From contig JADJXD010000001.1 in NCBI GenBank assembly GCA_016715985.1, forward strand, positions 5,332,001-5,396,000: a stretch of DNA of 64,000 nucleotides. Direction: 5' to 3'. Source of the stretch: Saprospiraceae bacterium. Its GTDB lineage: Bacteria; Bacteroidota; Bacteroidia; Chitinophagales; Saprospiraceae. The notes below the pieces were generated by a model. That model did no database searches and was not told the DNA's origin. It was given only the letters and a program-made list of their open reading frames with translations. Numbering within the stretch: position 1 is the stretch's first letter; each line of letters begins with the position of its first letter. The translations under genes and the position numbers were made by a program. Of this stretch, positions 1 to 10,345 are shown piece after piece.

Positions 1-1
1 A

Positions 2-2698
2 GGGAATCTTTGGTTCGGTACAAATGGGGGAGGTGTTAGTCGCTATGACGGTCACAGATTTATTACATTTACAACTTCTTTGGGGCTAAGTAATAATACT
101 GTTACAACCATAACAAAAGATAAAACGGGAAATCTATTTTTTGGCACTGACGGTGGGGGAGTAAGCTGTTATGATGGACAATCTTTCAGTACATTTTCTA
201 CCGTACAGGGACTTGCACATAATAATATTAGAAGTATAACAGAAGATAAATCCGGAAATCACTGGTTCTGTTCCTTTGGTGGAGGTGTCAGCCGATATGA
301 TGGAGGAACATTTACCACTTTAAACGTCGGTCATGGACTTCAGGATGATGAAGTTAGATGTGTCATTGAGGATAAAACAGGAAGTCTTTGGTTCGGTACT
401 CAAAGTGGAGGTATCAGCAGCTTTGACGGTCAATTATTCAAAACATTGAGCATTGATCAGGGGCTTGCAGATAAAAATATCAGGTGCATAGCAGAAGATA
501 ACCAGGGAAATCTCTGGATTGGCACCAATGGGGAAGGTGTAAGCCTTTTTGATGGTAAATCTTTCACAACGTTTAACACCAGGCAAGGCCTTGCAGGTAA
601 TGATGTCAGGAGTATCATAGAAGATAAAATGGGTAAAATATGGTTTGGTACGAATGGCGGAGGTGTCAGTTGCTATGACGGCCAAACCATCAACACTTTC
701 AACGTTTCTCATGGATTGGCCAATAACAACGTTCGGTGCATAACAGAGGATAAAGAGGGGAACCTCTGGGTAGGTACAATGGAAGGACTAAGTGTGATAC
801 CCATAGAAAAAGTGAATTTGTTATGCGAAAATCCAGTTTTAAGTGGAGTTGATAGCGCAGTTATAGGAAAAAGGATTATTAATATTTCTTCATCACTGTT
901 TAAGAGTTTTAAAGTAGCTGACGGTTTACCGGATAATGTAGTCACGCAAATTGTCCAGATGCCCGATGGTAAAATAGCTGTTGGTACAAATCAAGGTATC
1001 GCTGTTTTTAGTCCTTCCATTGATTTTACCAAGCTAACGAATATAAAAATATTCAACTCCGGCACTGGCTACCCTATTAAAAATGTGAACGTTGGACAAA
1101 ATGCGATGTTCTTAGACAGCAAGAGGATTTTATGGGTTGGCACAGGCAGCGAAAAAACAGCTTTGGTAAGATTTGATTATGAAGCATTGTCAGAAAACAA
1201 AAATTTACCAACTTTGGTTATTCAATCGATAAAGGTGAAGGATGAAACTATTTGTTGGTACAACCTTCAATCAAACGGCAAATTGAAAAACCAACTTGAT
1301 AGTTCAAGTATCATGTTACAGGAATATTTGACTTATGGAAAAAGATTGTCTCAGCCTGAAAACGATTCAATATTAAATCGCTTCGGAAACATAAAATTTG
1401 ATAGTATTACCAAATTTTATTCTTTGCCTGAAAATTTAGTACTGCCATTTGAGCATAATCAAATATCATTTGAATTTGCTGCAATTGAAACCAGCAGACC
1501 GTTTTTAATAAAGTATCAATATATACTGGAGGGATATTCAAAAAACTGGAGTCCCGTGACCAACCGCAGCAATGCCAGCTTTGGAAATATGACTGAAGGA
1601 ACTTACACTTTTAAATTAAAAGCACAAGGGACTAACGGGATGTGGACGAAACCTATTTCTTACACTTTCAAAGTGTTGCCTCCCTGGTGGCGCAAGTGGT
1701 GGGCTTATGTTTCATACATGATAATATTTATAGTATTCATCTATCAATTCCTGACCTGGCGTACAAAATCACTTCAAAAAGAAAAAGAATTACTGGAAGT
1801 GAATGTATCAAAACGAACAAGTGAGTTAAAAAATTCATTGGAAAATCTTAAAGCAACTCAAGCCCAACTCGTCCAATCCGAAAAAATGGCCTCTCTTGGA
1901 GAACTCACCGCAGGCATAGCCCATGAAATTCAAAATCCGTTAAACTTTGTCAATAATTTCAGTGAGCTGAGTGTAGATTTGGCAAAGGAGCTAAAAGAAG
2001 AAGTTGAAAAGCTGGAAATAGCTGAAAAAGATAAAGAATATGTAAATGAAATTATAGGAGACTTAAGTCAAAATCAGGAAAAAATCAACCACCACGGCAA
2101 ACGAGCCAGCAGCATTGTCAAGGGTATGCTCGAGCACTCCAGAAAGTCTTCAGGTGAGAAAGAACTCTCAGACATCAATGCCTTATGCGATGAATATTTG
2201 CGACTGGCGTATCATGGTTTAAGAGCAAAAGATAAATCTTTCAACGCCACCATGGAAACTCATTTTGACCCAAATCTGCCCAAGATAAAAGTCATCCCGC
2301 AAGACATCGGCAGAGTCATCCTCAATCTCATCAACAATGCCTTCTACGCAGTGAGTGAAAAGTCAAAAGTTGAAAGCCATAAGCCAGGAAGTGGTTATGA
2401 ACCAACTGTAAGCATCACAACCCAGCTAATAGCCAACAGCCAACTAACCGCTAATGGCCAACTGCTAATAGCCATAAAAGACAACGGCTCAGGTATTCCG
2501 TTGCACATCAAAGATAAAATCTTCCAGCCCTTCTTTACAACCAAACCTACCGGACAAGGAACTGGCTTAGGATTATCACTGGCGTATGATATTGTGAAGG
2601 CGCATGGTGGGGAGTTAAAGGTGGAGACAAAAAGTGGAGAAGGCCTGACTGACGGCAAGGCAGGTAGTGAGTTTATGATTATGTTGCCATTGACATGA
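2..2698 (+). CDS. Propeller-type sensor histidine kinase, 5' end cut by the window edge
   Basis: The frame is open from base 2, so the true start lies upstream; the first in-window Met is at 80 and residue numbers count from it. Seven visible propeller blades (Reg_prop type, each with a W-F-G-T-like strand and a Y-D-G turn) cover about residues 1-240. They are followed by more divergent beta-propeller sequence, a Y_Y_Y domain (about 470-535), one membrane helix (about 540-561), a HisKA domain with the phospho-acceptor in GIAHEIQNP (His 615), and an ATPase domain with N box NLINNAF, DNGSGIP and GTGLGLS. In this family the propeller and Y_Y_Y part is outside the cytoplasmic membrane and senses an unknown ligand. 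No receiver or DNA-binding domain follows, so a separate regulator must take the phosphate. The kinase half is very similar to that of the next gene, so the two are paralogues. Confidence 0.92.
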   Translation, partial: GNLWFGTNGGGVSRYDGHRFITFTTSLGLSNNTVTTITKDKTGNLFFGTDGGGVSCYDGQSFSTFSTVQGLAHNNIRSITEDKSGNHWFCSFGGGVSRYDGGTFTTLNVGHGLQDDEVRCVIEDKTGSLWFGTQSGGISSFDGQLFKTLSIDQGLADKNIRCIAEDNQGNLWIGTNGEGVSLFDGKSFTTFNTRQGLAGNDVRSIIEDKMGKIWFGTNGGGVSCYDGQTINTFNVSHGLANNNVRCITEDKEGNLWVGTMEGLSVIPIEKVNLLCENPVLSGVDSAVIGKRIINISSSLFKSFKVADGLPDNVVTQIVQMPDGKIAVGTNQGIAVFSPSIDFTKLTNIKIFNSGTGYPIKNVNVGQNAMFLDSKRILWVGTGSEKTALVRFDYEALSENKNLPTLVIQSIKVKDETICWYNLQSNGKLKNQLDSSSIMLQEYLTYGKRLSQPENDSILNRFGNIKFDSITKFYSLPENLVLPFEHNQISFEFAAIETSRPFLIKYQYILEGYSKNWSPVTNRSNASFGNMTEGTYTFKLKAQGTNGMWTKPISYTFKVLPPWWRKWWAYVSYMIIFIVFIYQFLTWRTKSLQKEKELLEVNVSKRTSELKNSLENLKATQAQLVQSEKMASLGELTAGIAHEIQNPLNFVNNFSELSVDLAKELKEEVEKLEIAEKDKEYVNEIIGDLSQNQEKINHHGKRASSIVKGMLEHSRKSSGEKELSDINALCDEYLRLAYHGLRAKDKSFNATMETHFDPNLPKIKVIPQDIGRVILNLINNAFYAVSEKSKVESHKPGSGYEPTVSITTQLIANSQLTANGQLLIAIKDNGSGIPLHIKDKIFQPFFTTKPTGQGTGLGLSLAYDIVKAHGGELKVETKSGEGLTDGKAGSEFMIMLPLT

Positions 2699-2770
2699 GA
2701 AAAAGCAGTTTTTTACATGGATCGTGCTTACGGCACTTTTTTTGTGGTGTGATCACATGTGCCACGGTCC

Positions 2771-2964
2771 ACGGATTAAAATCCGTAGTTACAATATGTT
2801 TCGAGCCTATGGCTCTTAGATGCAAAAAGAACGATTGAACAATGAAATTTTTAATACATTGTTTTATTGAGATTATGATACTTATAAGATGCGTAGCATC
2901 GACCGATATTGTACCAACGGATTTTAATCCGTTGAGATAATATAACTCTGAGAGCCGTAGGCTC
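2771..2964. repeat. Cluster of short palindromes in a 550-bp gene-free gap
   Basis: The gap at 2699-3251 has no convincing gene. It holds five short inverted repeats: ACGGATT/AATCCGT at 2771-2786, GAGCC/GGCTC at 2803-2815, GATGC/GCATC at 2888-2900, AACGGATT/AATCCGTT at 2916-2933, and GAGCC/GGCTC at 2952-2964. The two outer types appear once on each side, so the block looks like a REP-like composite element. It could fold in RNA and limit read-through between the two kinase genes, but no T run makes any of them a clear terminator. Confidence 0.6.
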
Positions 2965-3251
2965 GACACATATAAAGTAATGCAATAAAATATGGCAAAC
3001 ACTTATGATCAGATCTGTTTCCAAACCGTTTTTCCGGTCAAATACCGAAATGTAGTCCTGAACAAATAAAGACATAATAATTAATTTTAACTAAAAATAG
3101 AAAATGATTATAAAAAGTATGTTATCAAACCGGAATGATTTATTTTCATGCGAATCAATAAAATGTATAAGTTTGTCAGGGAATTTTGGAAACTTAACCA
3201 AATCCGCAATTTAGCAATTCAACAAATCCGGAAATCCGCAAAATTTAAAAA

Positions 3252-6200
3252 ATGAAACACACGATAACCACACTGATTTTCATCTTACTAATAAGTTCCT
3301 GTGACCGATTATCCAACAAAAATTCTTATGTAGAGCCTGATAATGATTATTTGCGACCGGAAGTTACCACACTTACATATTCTGACCCAAAACCTTTCAC
3401 ATGGATTGGTGCTAATTCCAATAAAAAGCTTCCTGATCCGGTCTATATTGATATAGAAAAATTACCCAAATACCCGATAAATCTGACAGACTTTGGACCT
3501 TTCAATTCAAAATTACCTACTTCAGATTTTGATTTTGAAAAATTACCATCTGATTATTTAAACATCGATAGTCTGCCTCAGGATAAGCTTAAATATTCAC
3601 TCTCTTTACTTGGCAATCCCAAGGTGTTCAATACACCGAGACCGGAAATACCAGATACGGCTCATACCAATATTCTGGTTTTAAATAAGGAAGAATTTAA
3701 AGTTGAGATCAATGATATAATGATTGATGAATCCGGAAATACCTGGATCGCATCATCTAATGGACTTTTTCATTTTGAAGGTGAAAAATGTTATCAATAT
3801 GGTATTGAGCAAGGATTAAAATCTGATTATTTCAGCAAAATCCTGAAAGATGACAAAGGTAGGTTATGGTTAGGGTCCGGAACGGACATAATTATACTGG
3901 ACAAAAAATCAGGCCTGATTAAAACTATTTCCCAAGGCGATGGCCAAAGTCAAAGTGGGATCAGCAGTTTGGTGCAAGTTAGTGAAGATGAAATGTGGGT
4001 CGGTAGTTATGTTGGTGGCATTCGTATCATCAATGAAAACAAAGGTACTGTCAAACACCTTACATACCGCCATAAATTAAGTGCAAACAATATCCGGTGT
4101 ATGATGAAAGACAGCAAAGGACGCATTTGGATAGGTACTGAATACAATGGTGTTGACATTATAGATGAGAAACAAAATTTAATCCGGCACTGCAATACTT
4201 CAAATGGTCTTCATGCAAATACTGTATATAATTTATTTGAATCAGAACCGGGAGTACTGTGGTTGAGCACAGGTGAATATGTCACCATTCTGGATTTGAT
4301 TAAAGGCAAAATGAGTTTGTTGGATAACAAATCCGGAATAAAATTCAGCTATATTAATGATTATCACAAAGACATCAATGGCTATATTTGGATGGGTTCA
4401 CAGAATGGTTTATATATTGTAGATATTAAACAAAGTCGATTTAAAAAGATACCTATTGGTAAAGACATCAATAATCAAAGAGTAATCAGTATAAATCCTA
4501 AAAAAGATAATAAAATATGGGTTGGAACAAGTGAAGGAATAACCATTTTAGACGAAATACAAAAGGTGACTTTTATTAATATTAAAAAGGACATACCTGC
4601 TGAACAATTCGGTCAACAGATTGAAGATCAGGATAGAAATATCTGGGTGGGTTCGGATAAGGGGGTGTACATTCTGGATGCAGCACTTCAATCAAGAGGA
4701 TTTTTGGAAATATTTGGAGGTATTGCCTTCATTTTTGAAGACAGCAGAGGGAAAATATGGATGGGAGGACCTGGAGATCAAGGCTTATTTATATATGATA
4801 AGAAGAACAAAACACTGACAAATTTTACTATTATACATGGTCTGGTCGATAACACTTTTTTTTCATTAATGGAGGACACGTCAGGGAAAATATGGATGAG
4901 TTTTCCGATGGTTGGTGGCATTATGACCATCGATGTCGATGACTTAGCCATGCAAACTTTAAGTCTTCGCACTTCCCTGAGTGAAAACCCGGCATTTAGC
5001 TTTTTGGAAACAGAAAATGGCGATATATGGATTTCAACTGTCGGAAAAGGTATCATTTCTTTGGATATGAAGGCTGGCAACTATAGGGAAATCAAAGATA
5101 CAGGTAATAAAATGGATGCAATTTTTGTGAACAAAATGGATGAGTATAATCAGGTATGGTGTTCGACCCCTGAAGGAATAGGTTTTATTGATGCAGATAA
5201 ATCTGAATTTACCCGTTTCACTTCTACATCAGGTTTCACCGGATTTATGGAATCTGTTTTACTTTTTGATAATAAAAATAAATTTGTCTTTTCCAGAAAA
5301 GGAGTGTATGAGTTAATGCACACAGATTCATCCCAAAATATTAAGCAAGGTTGGACATATATAAATCTGAGCAAATTCAGAGGATTTCTTGATTTTCATG
5401 GGGCGCAAATGCCGATTTTCCCTTTTTATGCAGACAATGGTGCTTTGTGGTGCTCTGATTTGAAACGGATTTCCATAATTAACCCGGATGATACCATAAT
5501 TCAAAATCATGAAACATTTATTACAGGCATAGATGTAGTCAATCAACCGATGTATTTTTATGACAAATCAGTACTACAAGAGGGCTTGAAAAAATCTCAA
5601 TCTTTAGGTATTAACACAGATTCTTTGCTTCGGGCAAACACAAATTCAACAGATGATGAAGAACTGATTCGTAATAAGGATTTAAAATGGGCTGGTATAG
5701 AAGGGAATTATAATCTCCCTGTTGATCTGTGTTTGCCACATTATCTCAACTATCTGACATTCCATTTCAGTTGTACCGAAAACGGACATTTTGACAAAAA
5801 TAATTATCGGTACATGCTGAAAGGGATTGACAAATCCTGGAGTAAGCTGACAGAGAAACCGCTGAGTAAGAATTACTTAAATTTACCTTTTGGAACATAT
5901 ACTTTCGTAGTAGTCAGTAAAGGATTTGATGGCAAATGGAGTGCCCCTGCCGAATTTACCTTCACTATATTGCCACCCTGGTGGAAAACATGGTGGGCAT
6001 ATATGTTTTATATAATTGGATTTTCTATACTTACCTATGTATTTTCTATCTACCGCTCCCGTAACCTGAAGCGATCCAATACGCTTCTGGAAGAAAAAGT
6101 AAGAATAAGGACCAAAGCACTTAATGAATCTTTAGAAAATCTAAAATCCACCCAGGTCCAACTCGTCCAATCCGAAAAAATGGCTTCGCTCGGAGAACTA

Positions 6201-6950
6201 ACCGCCGGAATCGCCCACGAAATTCAGAATCCACTCAATTTTGTGAATAATTTTAGTGAACTCAGTGTGGATCTGGCCAAAGAACTGAAAGATGAAGCTG
6301 AAAAGCCTGAAATAGACAGAGATCTTATCATTGATTTAGCAACAGATTTAAGTCAAAACCAAGAGAAAATCAACCACCACGGCAAACGGGCATCTGACAT
6401 CGTCAAAGGTATGCTCGAACATTCCAGAAAATCTACCGGAGAGAAAAAATCCACCGATATAAATGCCTTATGCGACGAGTATTTCCGACTGGCGTATCAT
6501 GGATTAAGAGCTAAAGATAAATCCTTCAATGCCACTATGGAAACTTATTTTGACCCCAATCTCCCCAAGATAAACATCATCCCGCAAGACATCGGTAGGG
6601 TTTTGCTCAATCTGATCAACAATGCCTTTTATGCAGTCAACGCAAAAAACCTGATAGGTTTTGATAACCAACCAGGTTTAAATGTGTATAAACCCACCGT
6701 AACTATCTCCACTCAATTAACAGCTGAGGGCCAACTGCAAATAGCTGTCAAGGATAATGGTTCCGGTATCCCTGAACATATAAAAGATAAGATATTCCAG
6801 CCATTCTTCACTACCAAGCCTACCGGGCAGGGGACAGGATTAGGATTATCTTTATCTTACGAAATTGTAAAAACACATGGTGGGGATCTCAAGGCACAGA
6901 CTAAAGAAGGGGAGGGAAGTGAGTTTATTATTGTGTTACCATTTGCATGA
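3252..6950 (+). CDS. Lipoprotein-type propeller sensor histidine kinase
   Basis: 1232 residues. The N-terminus is a lipoprotein-like signal with lipobox ending at Cys17 (LLISSC). A low-complexity linker follows, then propeller blades over about residues 150-740, a Y_Y_Y domain (about 830-905) and a membrane helix (about 908-930) flanked by the W-W motif seen in the previous kinase. The HisKA domain has His989 in GIAHEIQNP, and the ATPase domain has NLINNAF, DNGSGIP and GTGLGLS. It is a complete sensor kinase without its own receiver. The next gene downstream is a single receiver about 300 bp away, a natural partner, with a receiver-cyclase right after it. The ligand is unknown. A signal peptide ahead of a cytoplasmic kinase is usual for this family, because the propeller sits in the periplasm. 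The start is the only one that gives a signal peptide. Confidence 0.93.
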   Translation: MKHTITTLIFILLISSCDRLSNKNSYVEPDNDYLRPEVTTLTYSDPKPFTWIGANSNKKLPDPVYIDIEKLPKYPINLTDFGPFNSKLPTSDFDFEKLPSDYLNIDSLPQDKLKYSLSLLGNPKVFNTPRPEIPDTAHTNILVLNKEEFKVEINDIMIDESGNTWIASSNGLFHFEGEKCYQYGIEQGLKSDYFSKILKDDKGRLWLGSGTDIIILDKKSGLIKTISQGDGQSQSGISSLVQVSEDEMWVGSYVGGIRIINENKGTVKHLTYRHKLSANNIRCMMKDSKGRIWIGTEYNGVDIIDEKQNLIRHCNTSNGLHANTVYNLFESEPGVLWLSTGEYVTILDLIKGKMSLLDNKSGIKFSYINDYHKDINGYIWMGSQNGLYIVDIKQSRFKKIPIGKDINNQRVISINPKKDNKIWVGTSEGITILDEIQKVTFINIKKDIPAEQFGQQIEDQDRNIWVGSDKGVYILDAALQSRGFLEIFGGIAFIFEDSRGKIWMGGPGDQGLFIYDKKNKTLTNFTIIHGLVDNTFFSLMEDTSGKIWMSFPMVGGIMTIDVDDLAMQTLSLRTSLSENPAFSFLETENGDIWISTVGKGIISLDMKAGNYREIKDTGNKMDAIFVNKMDEYNQVWCSTPEGIGFIDADKSEFTRFTSTSGFTGFMESVLLFDNKNKFVFSRKGVYELMHTDSSQNIKQGWTYINLSKFRGFLDFHGAQMPIFPFYADNGALWCSDLKRISIINPDDTIIQNHETFITGIDVVNQPMYFYDKSVLQEGLKKSQSLGINTDSLLRANTNSTDDEELIRNKDLKWAGIEGNYNLPVDLCLPHYLNYLTFHFSCTENGHFDKNNYRYMLKGIDKSWSKLTEKPLSKNYLNLPFGTYTFVVVSKGFDGKWSAPAEFTFTILPPWWKTWWAYMFYIIGFSILTYVFSIYRSRNLKRSNTLLEEKVRIRTKALNESLENLKSTQVQLVQSEKMASLGELTAGIAHEIQNPLNFVNNFSELSVDLAKELKDEAEKPEIDRDLIIDLATDLSQNQEKINHHGKRASDIVKGMLEHSRKSTGEKKSTDINALCDEYFRLAYHGLRAKDKSFNATMETYFDPNLPKINIIPQDIGRVLLNLINNAFYAVNAKNLIGFDNQPGLNVYKPTVTISTQLTAEGQLQIAVKDNGSGIPEHIKDKIFQPFFTTKPTGQGTGLGLSLSYEIVKTHGGDLKAQTKEGEGSEFIIVLPFA

Positions 6951-7248
6951 GTAAATGTGGTGAGATAAATGAATTTAACATATGACAATTTTCCATTGGA
7001 GCAAAAGGTACAGCTGTTTAATAAGTTTCGGTAAAAGATATTTTAACTCTTCGGCTTTTATTAGCTAAGCTGAAGCAAATCCAAGGGTTTGAGTTACAAG
7101 TGACTCAAGGTCCATTATTACATATTTTAGTTGACTGTAAAAGCAATTTGCTAACTTTTCAGTATAATTTGCTAATAATTCAACTTTTAATCAATGGAAT
7201 TACAATATTTTAATTATTTTTACCAAGCTAAATCAAAACTTTCAAACC

Positions 7249-7620
7249 ATGAAAATACTGGTAGTGGATGATGAAAAAGATGTTCAGGTATTATTTGAAC
7301 AGCGTTTCAGAAAAGAAATCAGAAGTGGCGTTATTACTTTTGATTTTGCTTTTTCAGGCGAAGAAGCATTAAATTATTTACAAAATCATGTAAAGGAGAC
7401 TGTCTTGATACTTTCAGATATAAATATGCCCGGCATGAGCGGTTTGGAATTATTAAAACAAATTAAAAGTAAATATGTATCACCTACTCCTGTGGTTTAT
7501 ATGATTACTGCATATGGAGACAGGGAAAACTATAATACTGCTATGGAAATTGGTGCTGATGACTTTTTAACAAAACCTATTGAATTTGATCAGCTAAAAG
7601 AAAAATTAATATCTTGTTGA
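7249..7620 (+). CDS. Single-domain response regulator (CheY-like receiver)
   Basis: 123 residues, all one receiver domain: acidic pair Asp7/Asp8, phospho-acceptor Asp57 in SDINMPG, Thr87 and Lys109 in the LTKP motif. There is no output domain, so it acts by protein contact or as a phosphate relay. The stop codon overlaps the ATG of the next gene by one base (TGATG), so the two are translationally coupled. The 298-bp gap upstream holds no gene I recognise. The likely kinase is the lipoprotein kinase just upstream; this is inferred from position only. Confidence 0.93.
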   Translation: MKILVVDDEKDVQVLFEQRFRKEIRSGVITFDFAFSGEEALNYLQNHVKETVLILSDINMPGMSGLELLKQIKSKYVSPTPVVYMITAYGDRENYNTAMEIGADDFLTKPIEFDQLKEKLISC

Positions 7621-8660
7621 TGGCAAAAATACTGGTAGTGGACGATGAAACAGATCTCGAAATTCTGATCAAACAAAAATTCAGACAAAAAATCAGAGAT
7701 CATCATTATGAATTTGTTTTTGCGATAAATGGTAGGCATGCTCTTGAACAATTAGAAATTCATAAAGACATTGATGTGGTGCTAAGTGATATCAATATGC
7801 CGGAGATGGATGGACTTACGTTATTATCCAAATTAACTGAAAATCATAATTTACTTAAATCAGTGATGGTTTCAGCATATGGGGATATGGAAAATATTCG
7901 GGTTGCAATGAATAGAGGAGCATTCGATTTTGTAACGAAACCTGTCAATTTTGAAGATCTTGAGCTGACAATGGAAAAGACAATCAAGCATGTCCGTCAA
8001 ATGAAAGATACGATTCAGGCTCTTAAAGAAAATAATATACTTCGCATGTATGTGGATGAGACCGTGTTGAATTTTATGGGCAGTCGTGAGTTTGAAGCAT
8101 CACTCCTCGAAAATGAAACTGTAGAAGCAACTGTTGCCTTCATAGATATTTGTGGTTTCACACGAATAAGTGAAAAAGAGACACCCAACCAGGTAGTAGG
8201 ACTTTTAAATGAATATTTTGATGTTATGGTGAAGGAAATTATACAACAGAAAGGAATTATTGATAAATTTATTGGGGACGCAATAATGGCGGTATTTAAA
8301 GGGCCATATCATGAAGACAGAGCCATAGAAGCATGTCTTGCAATAAAAAATTCAATCCACAATCTCCCCATTGCATTCGGTGACACCGGATATAAACCCG
8401 ATGTATCAATCGGTATTAACAGTGGTGAAATGGTTTCCGGCAACATTGGATCTTCCACCCTGCGTCGATTGGATTATACAGTAATTGGAGATACAGTTAA
8501 TGTTGCTGCACGTCTTCAGGGAGCTGCAGGTGTTGCGCAAATACTCATTACAGAAGAAAATTATCATAAAGTAAAAGAGTCATTTATTTGTAAGAAGGTA
8601 GGTGAGCGTAATCTTAAAAATAAAGATGCTCCCATAGTTGTCTATGAAGTCATAAGCTGA
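7620..8660 (+). CDS. Response regulator with class III nucleotide cyclase output domain
   Basis: 346 residues from the ATG at 7620; a TTG two codons earlier is less likely because the ATG overlaps the preceding stop. Receiver at about 1-120 with Asp8/Asp9, acceptor Asp57 and a TKP motif. A helical linker (about 125-160) leads to a class III adenylate/guanylate cyclase domain at about 165-346. The two metal-binding aspartates are visible: Asp176 in AFIDICGF and Asp220 in KFIGDAIMAVF. It probably makes cAMP (or cGMP) from the nucleoside triphosphate when its receiver is phosphorylated; the substrate cannot be settled by eye. With the upstream kinase and single receiver it would form a phosphorelay ending in a second messenger. 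Confidence 0.9.
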   Translation: MAKILVVDDETDLEILIKQKFRQKIRDHHYEFVFAINGRHALEQLEIHKDIDVVLSDINMPEMDGLTLLSKLTENHNLLKSVMVSAYGDMENIRVAMNRGAFDFVTKPVNFEDLELTMEKTIKHVRQMKDTIQALKENNILRMYVDETVLNFMGSREFEASLLENETVEATVAFIDICGFTRISEKETPNQVVGLLNEYFDVMVKEIIQQKGIIDKFIGDAIMAVFKGPYHEDRAIEACLAIKNSIHNLPIAFGDTGYKPDVSIGINSGEMVSGNIGSSTLRRLDYTVIGDTVNVAARLQGAAGVAQILITEENYHKVKESFICKKVGERNLKNKDAPIVVYEVIS

Positions 8661-8691
8661 TGTCCGATTCTAAAACAGATACTTAAAAATT

Positions 8692-9579
8692 ATGAGTGTA
8701 ACAAAAAATATCAATTGGAAAACTGTTTTTTCTCTTCACGCATTGTTCCATACACTGCTCGGAACACTATTGGCTGTGATTGCTCTGAAAGGTTTTATGA
8801 TTCCCAATCATTTTCTGGATGGGGGAGTGACCGGGATTTCAATTTTGATTGAAGAGATTTTTCACATTGATATTAGTTTATTACTGATTTTTTTTAACCT
8901 GCCTTTTGTTTATATCGGGTATAAAAAAATCGGAAAAACCTTTGCTGTACAGACTATGATAGCAATATTGATGTTGACATTACTTATCAATGTCATAAAT
9001 GTTCCGACCGTCACGCAGGATAAAGTCCTGATTGCTGTTTTCGGAGGTTTACTCATCGGACTTGGAATCGGATTAGTCATCAGAGGGGGCGCTGTTATAG
9101 ATGGTCTTGAAGTCATTGCAGATTATACCAATAAAAATTCTGCTTTCAGTTCAAGTGAGGTTATCTTACTCGTTAATTCAATGATTATGCTCGGAGCAGC
9201 TTTTGAATTTGGAATTGAGACTGCGATGTATTCCATTCTGACATACTTTACGGCTATGAAGACATCAGATTATGTAGTCGATGGATTTGAAGAGTTTACT
9301 GCATTAACTATAATTTCAAAGGAACACGAAAAGGTTAAATCTCTTATTGTGAACGATTTTAATAAAGCGATTTCTGTTTATAAAGGCGAAAGAGGGTATC
9401 TTCCGGGTGCATTTGAAATAAAACAGGATTGCGATATAGTAATGACCATCGTTACCAGATTGGAAGTTCACAGACTCAAGCAAGCTATTTCTGAAGTGGA
9501 CCCGATGGCTTTTTTCTTTATTCAAAGCATAAAAGAAGTAAAAGGCGGTATTGTAAAACAAAATAAAACGCATCATTGA
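8692..9579 (+). CDS. YitT family membrane protein (DUF161 plus DUF2179)
   Basis: 295 residues. Five or so hydrophobic helices lie in about residues 15-190, with the small-residue-rich turns of the YitT/DUF161 family (GGVTGISILI near the N-terminus, GLLIGLGIGLVIRGG in the middle). A soluble C-terminal DUF2179 domain follows (about 205-285). The family is widespread in bacteria and its transport role is not established. The gene starts 31 bases after the cyclase gene on the same strand, so it may be in the same transcript. Confidence 0.88.
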   Translation: MSVTKNINWKTVFSLHALFHTLLGTLLAVIALKGFMIPNHFLDGGVTGISILIEEIFHIDISLLLIFFNLPFVYIGYKKIGKTFAVQTMIAILMLTLLINVINVPTVTQDKVLIAVFGGLLIGLGIGLVIRGGAVIDGLEVIADYTNKNSAFSSSEVILLVNSMIMLGAAFEFGIETAMYSILTYFTAMKTSDYVVDGFEEFTALTIISKEHEKVKSLIVNDFNKAISVYKGERGYLPGAFEIKQDCDIVMTIVTRLEVHRLKQAISEVDPMAFFFIQSIKEVKGGIVKQNKTHH

Positions 9580-9580
9580 A

Positions 9581-10207
9581 ATGATTGACTTTGATGCAAT
9601 AAAAAAAAATGTTTTAATCAGACTTGAAAATAATCTGTCACCTGTTTATACTTATCACGATGCTTCTCACACCCTATATGTACTTGATAAAACAATAATG
9701 CTTTGCCAAAAGGAAAGTATTAAAGAAGGTGACACCACACTTTTAAAAATAGCAGCGCTCTACCATGATATCGGATTTTTGAAGGATAGAATCGAACACG
9801 AGAAACATGGTTGTACATTTGCAAGAAATGAGCTAAGTTATTTTGGTCTTATGCCGGAAGAAATAGAAGTAGTTTGTGGTATGATCATGGCAACCAAAGT
9901 TCCGCAATCGCCAAAGAACAATCTGGAAATGATTTTGGCAGATGCAGATCTTGAGTATCTAAGTACCAATCAATTTGATAGGATAAGCGAAAAGTTGTAC
10001 ACAGAGTTAAAACATTTTAACCCGGAATTGGACCGGAAAAGCTGGCTCGAAATTCAAATTGATTTTATTTCCAAACATCATTATCACACTGATTGGTGCA
10101 AAAGATTTAGGGAATTCAGAAAAATCAAAAATCTGGGAAATGTACGGGAAGTGCTCAAAGCATTGGAAGATAAATCAGCAAAAGGAGAAAGACAAAACCA
10201 ATTCTGA
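9581..10207 (+). CDS. HD-domain protein, putative metal-dependent phosphohydrolase
   Basis: 208 residues. The HD signature is visible: His26 and His30 in YHDASHT, the His62-Asp63 pair in ALYHDIGF, and a later Asp in LADADLEYL. This matches small cytoplasmic HD hydrolases that act on nucleotides or other phosphate esters. The substrate cannot be told from the sequence. It starts one base after the stop of the YitT gene, so it is co-transcribed with it. A nucleotide cyclase lies two genes upstream, which makes a role in nucleotide signal turnover possible but unproven. Confidence 0.82.
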   Translation: MIDFDAIKKNVLIRLENNLSPVYTYHDASHTLYVLDKTIMLCQKESIKEGDTTLLKIAALYHDIGFLKDRIEHEKHGCTFARNELSYFGLMPEEIEVVCGMIMATKVPQSPKNNLEMILADADLEYLSTNQFDRISEKLYTELKHFNPELDRKSWLEIQIDFISKHHYHTDWCKRFREFRKIKNLGNVREVLKALEDKSAKGERQNQF

Positions 10208-10345
10208 TTTTTATTTTTCACTTTACTTTTACTAATCCTGTTACAGAAACGTAACTAAACATTATCATGTGGCTAAGCATGATTTTAGTGAAGAGACGTT
10301 TAGCCAATTATCCCAATAACATAATGATCACTTATAACTCATCAC

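Noticed and set aside
3168..3175. TAAGTTTG upstream of the lipoprotein kinase as a promoter -7 element
   Set aside because: Fits TAnnTTTG but has no TTG at the right distance upstream, so it is too weak to list.
7614..7619. TTG start for the receiver-cyclase
   Set aside because: The ATG at 7620 overlaps the preceding stop and gives the standard receiver start; the TTG adds only two residues.
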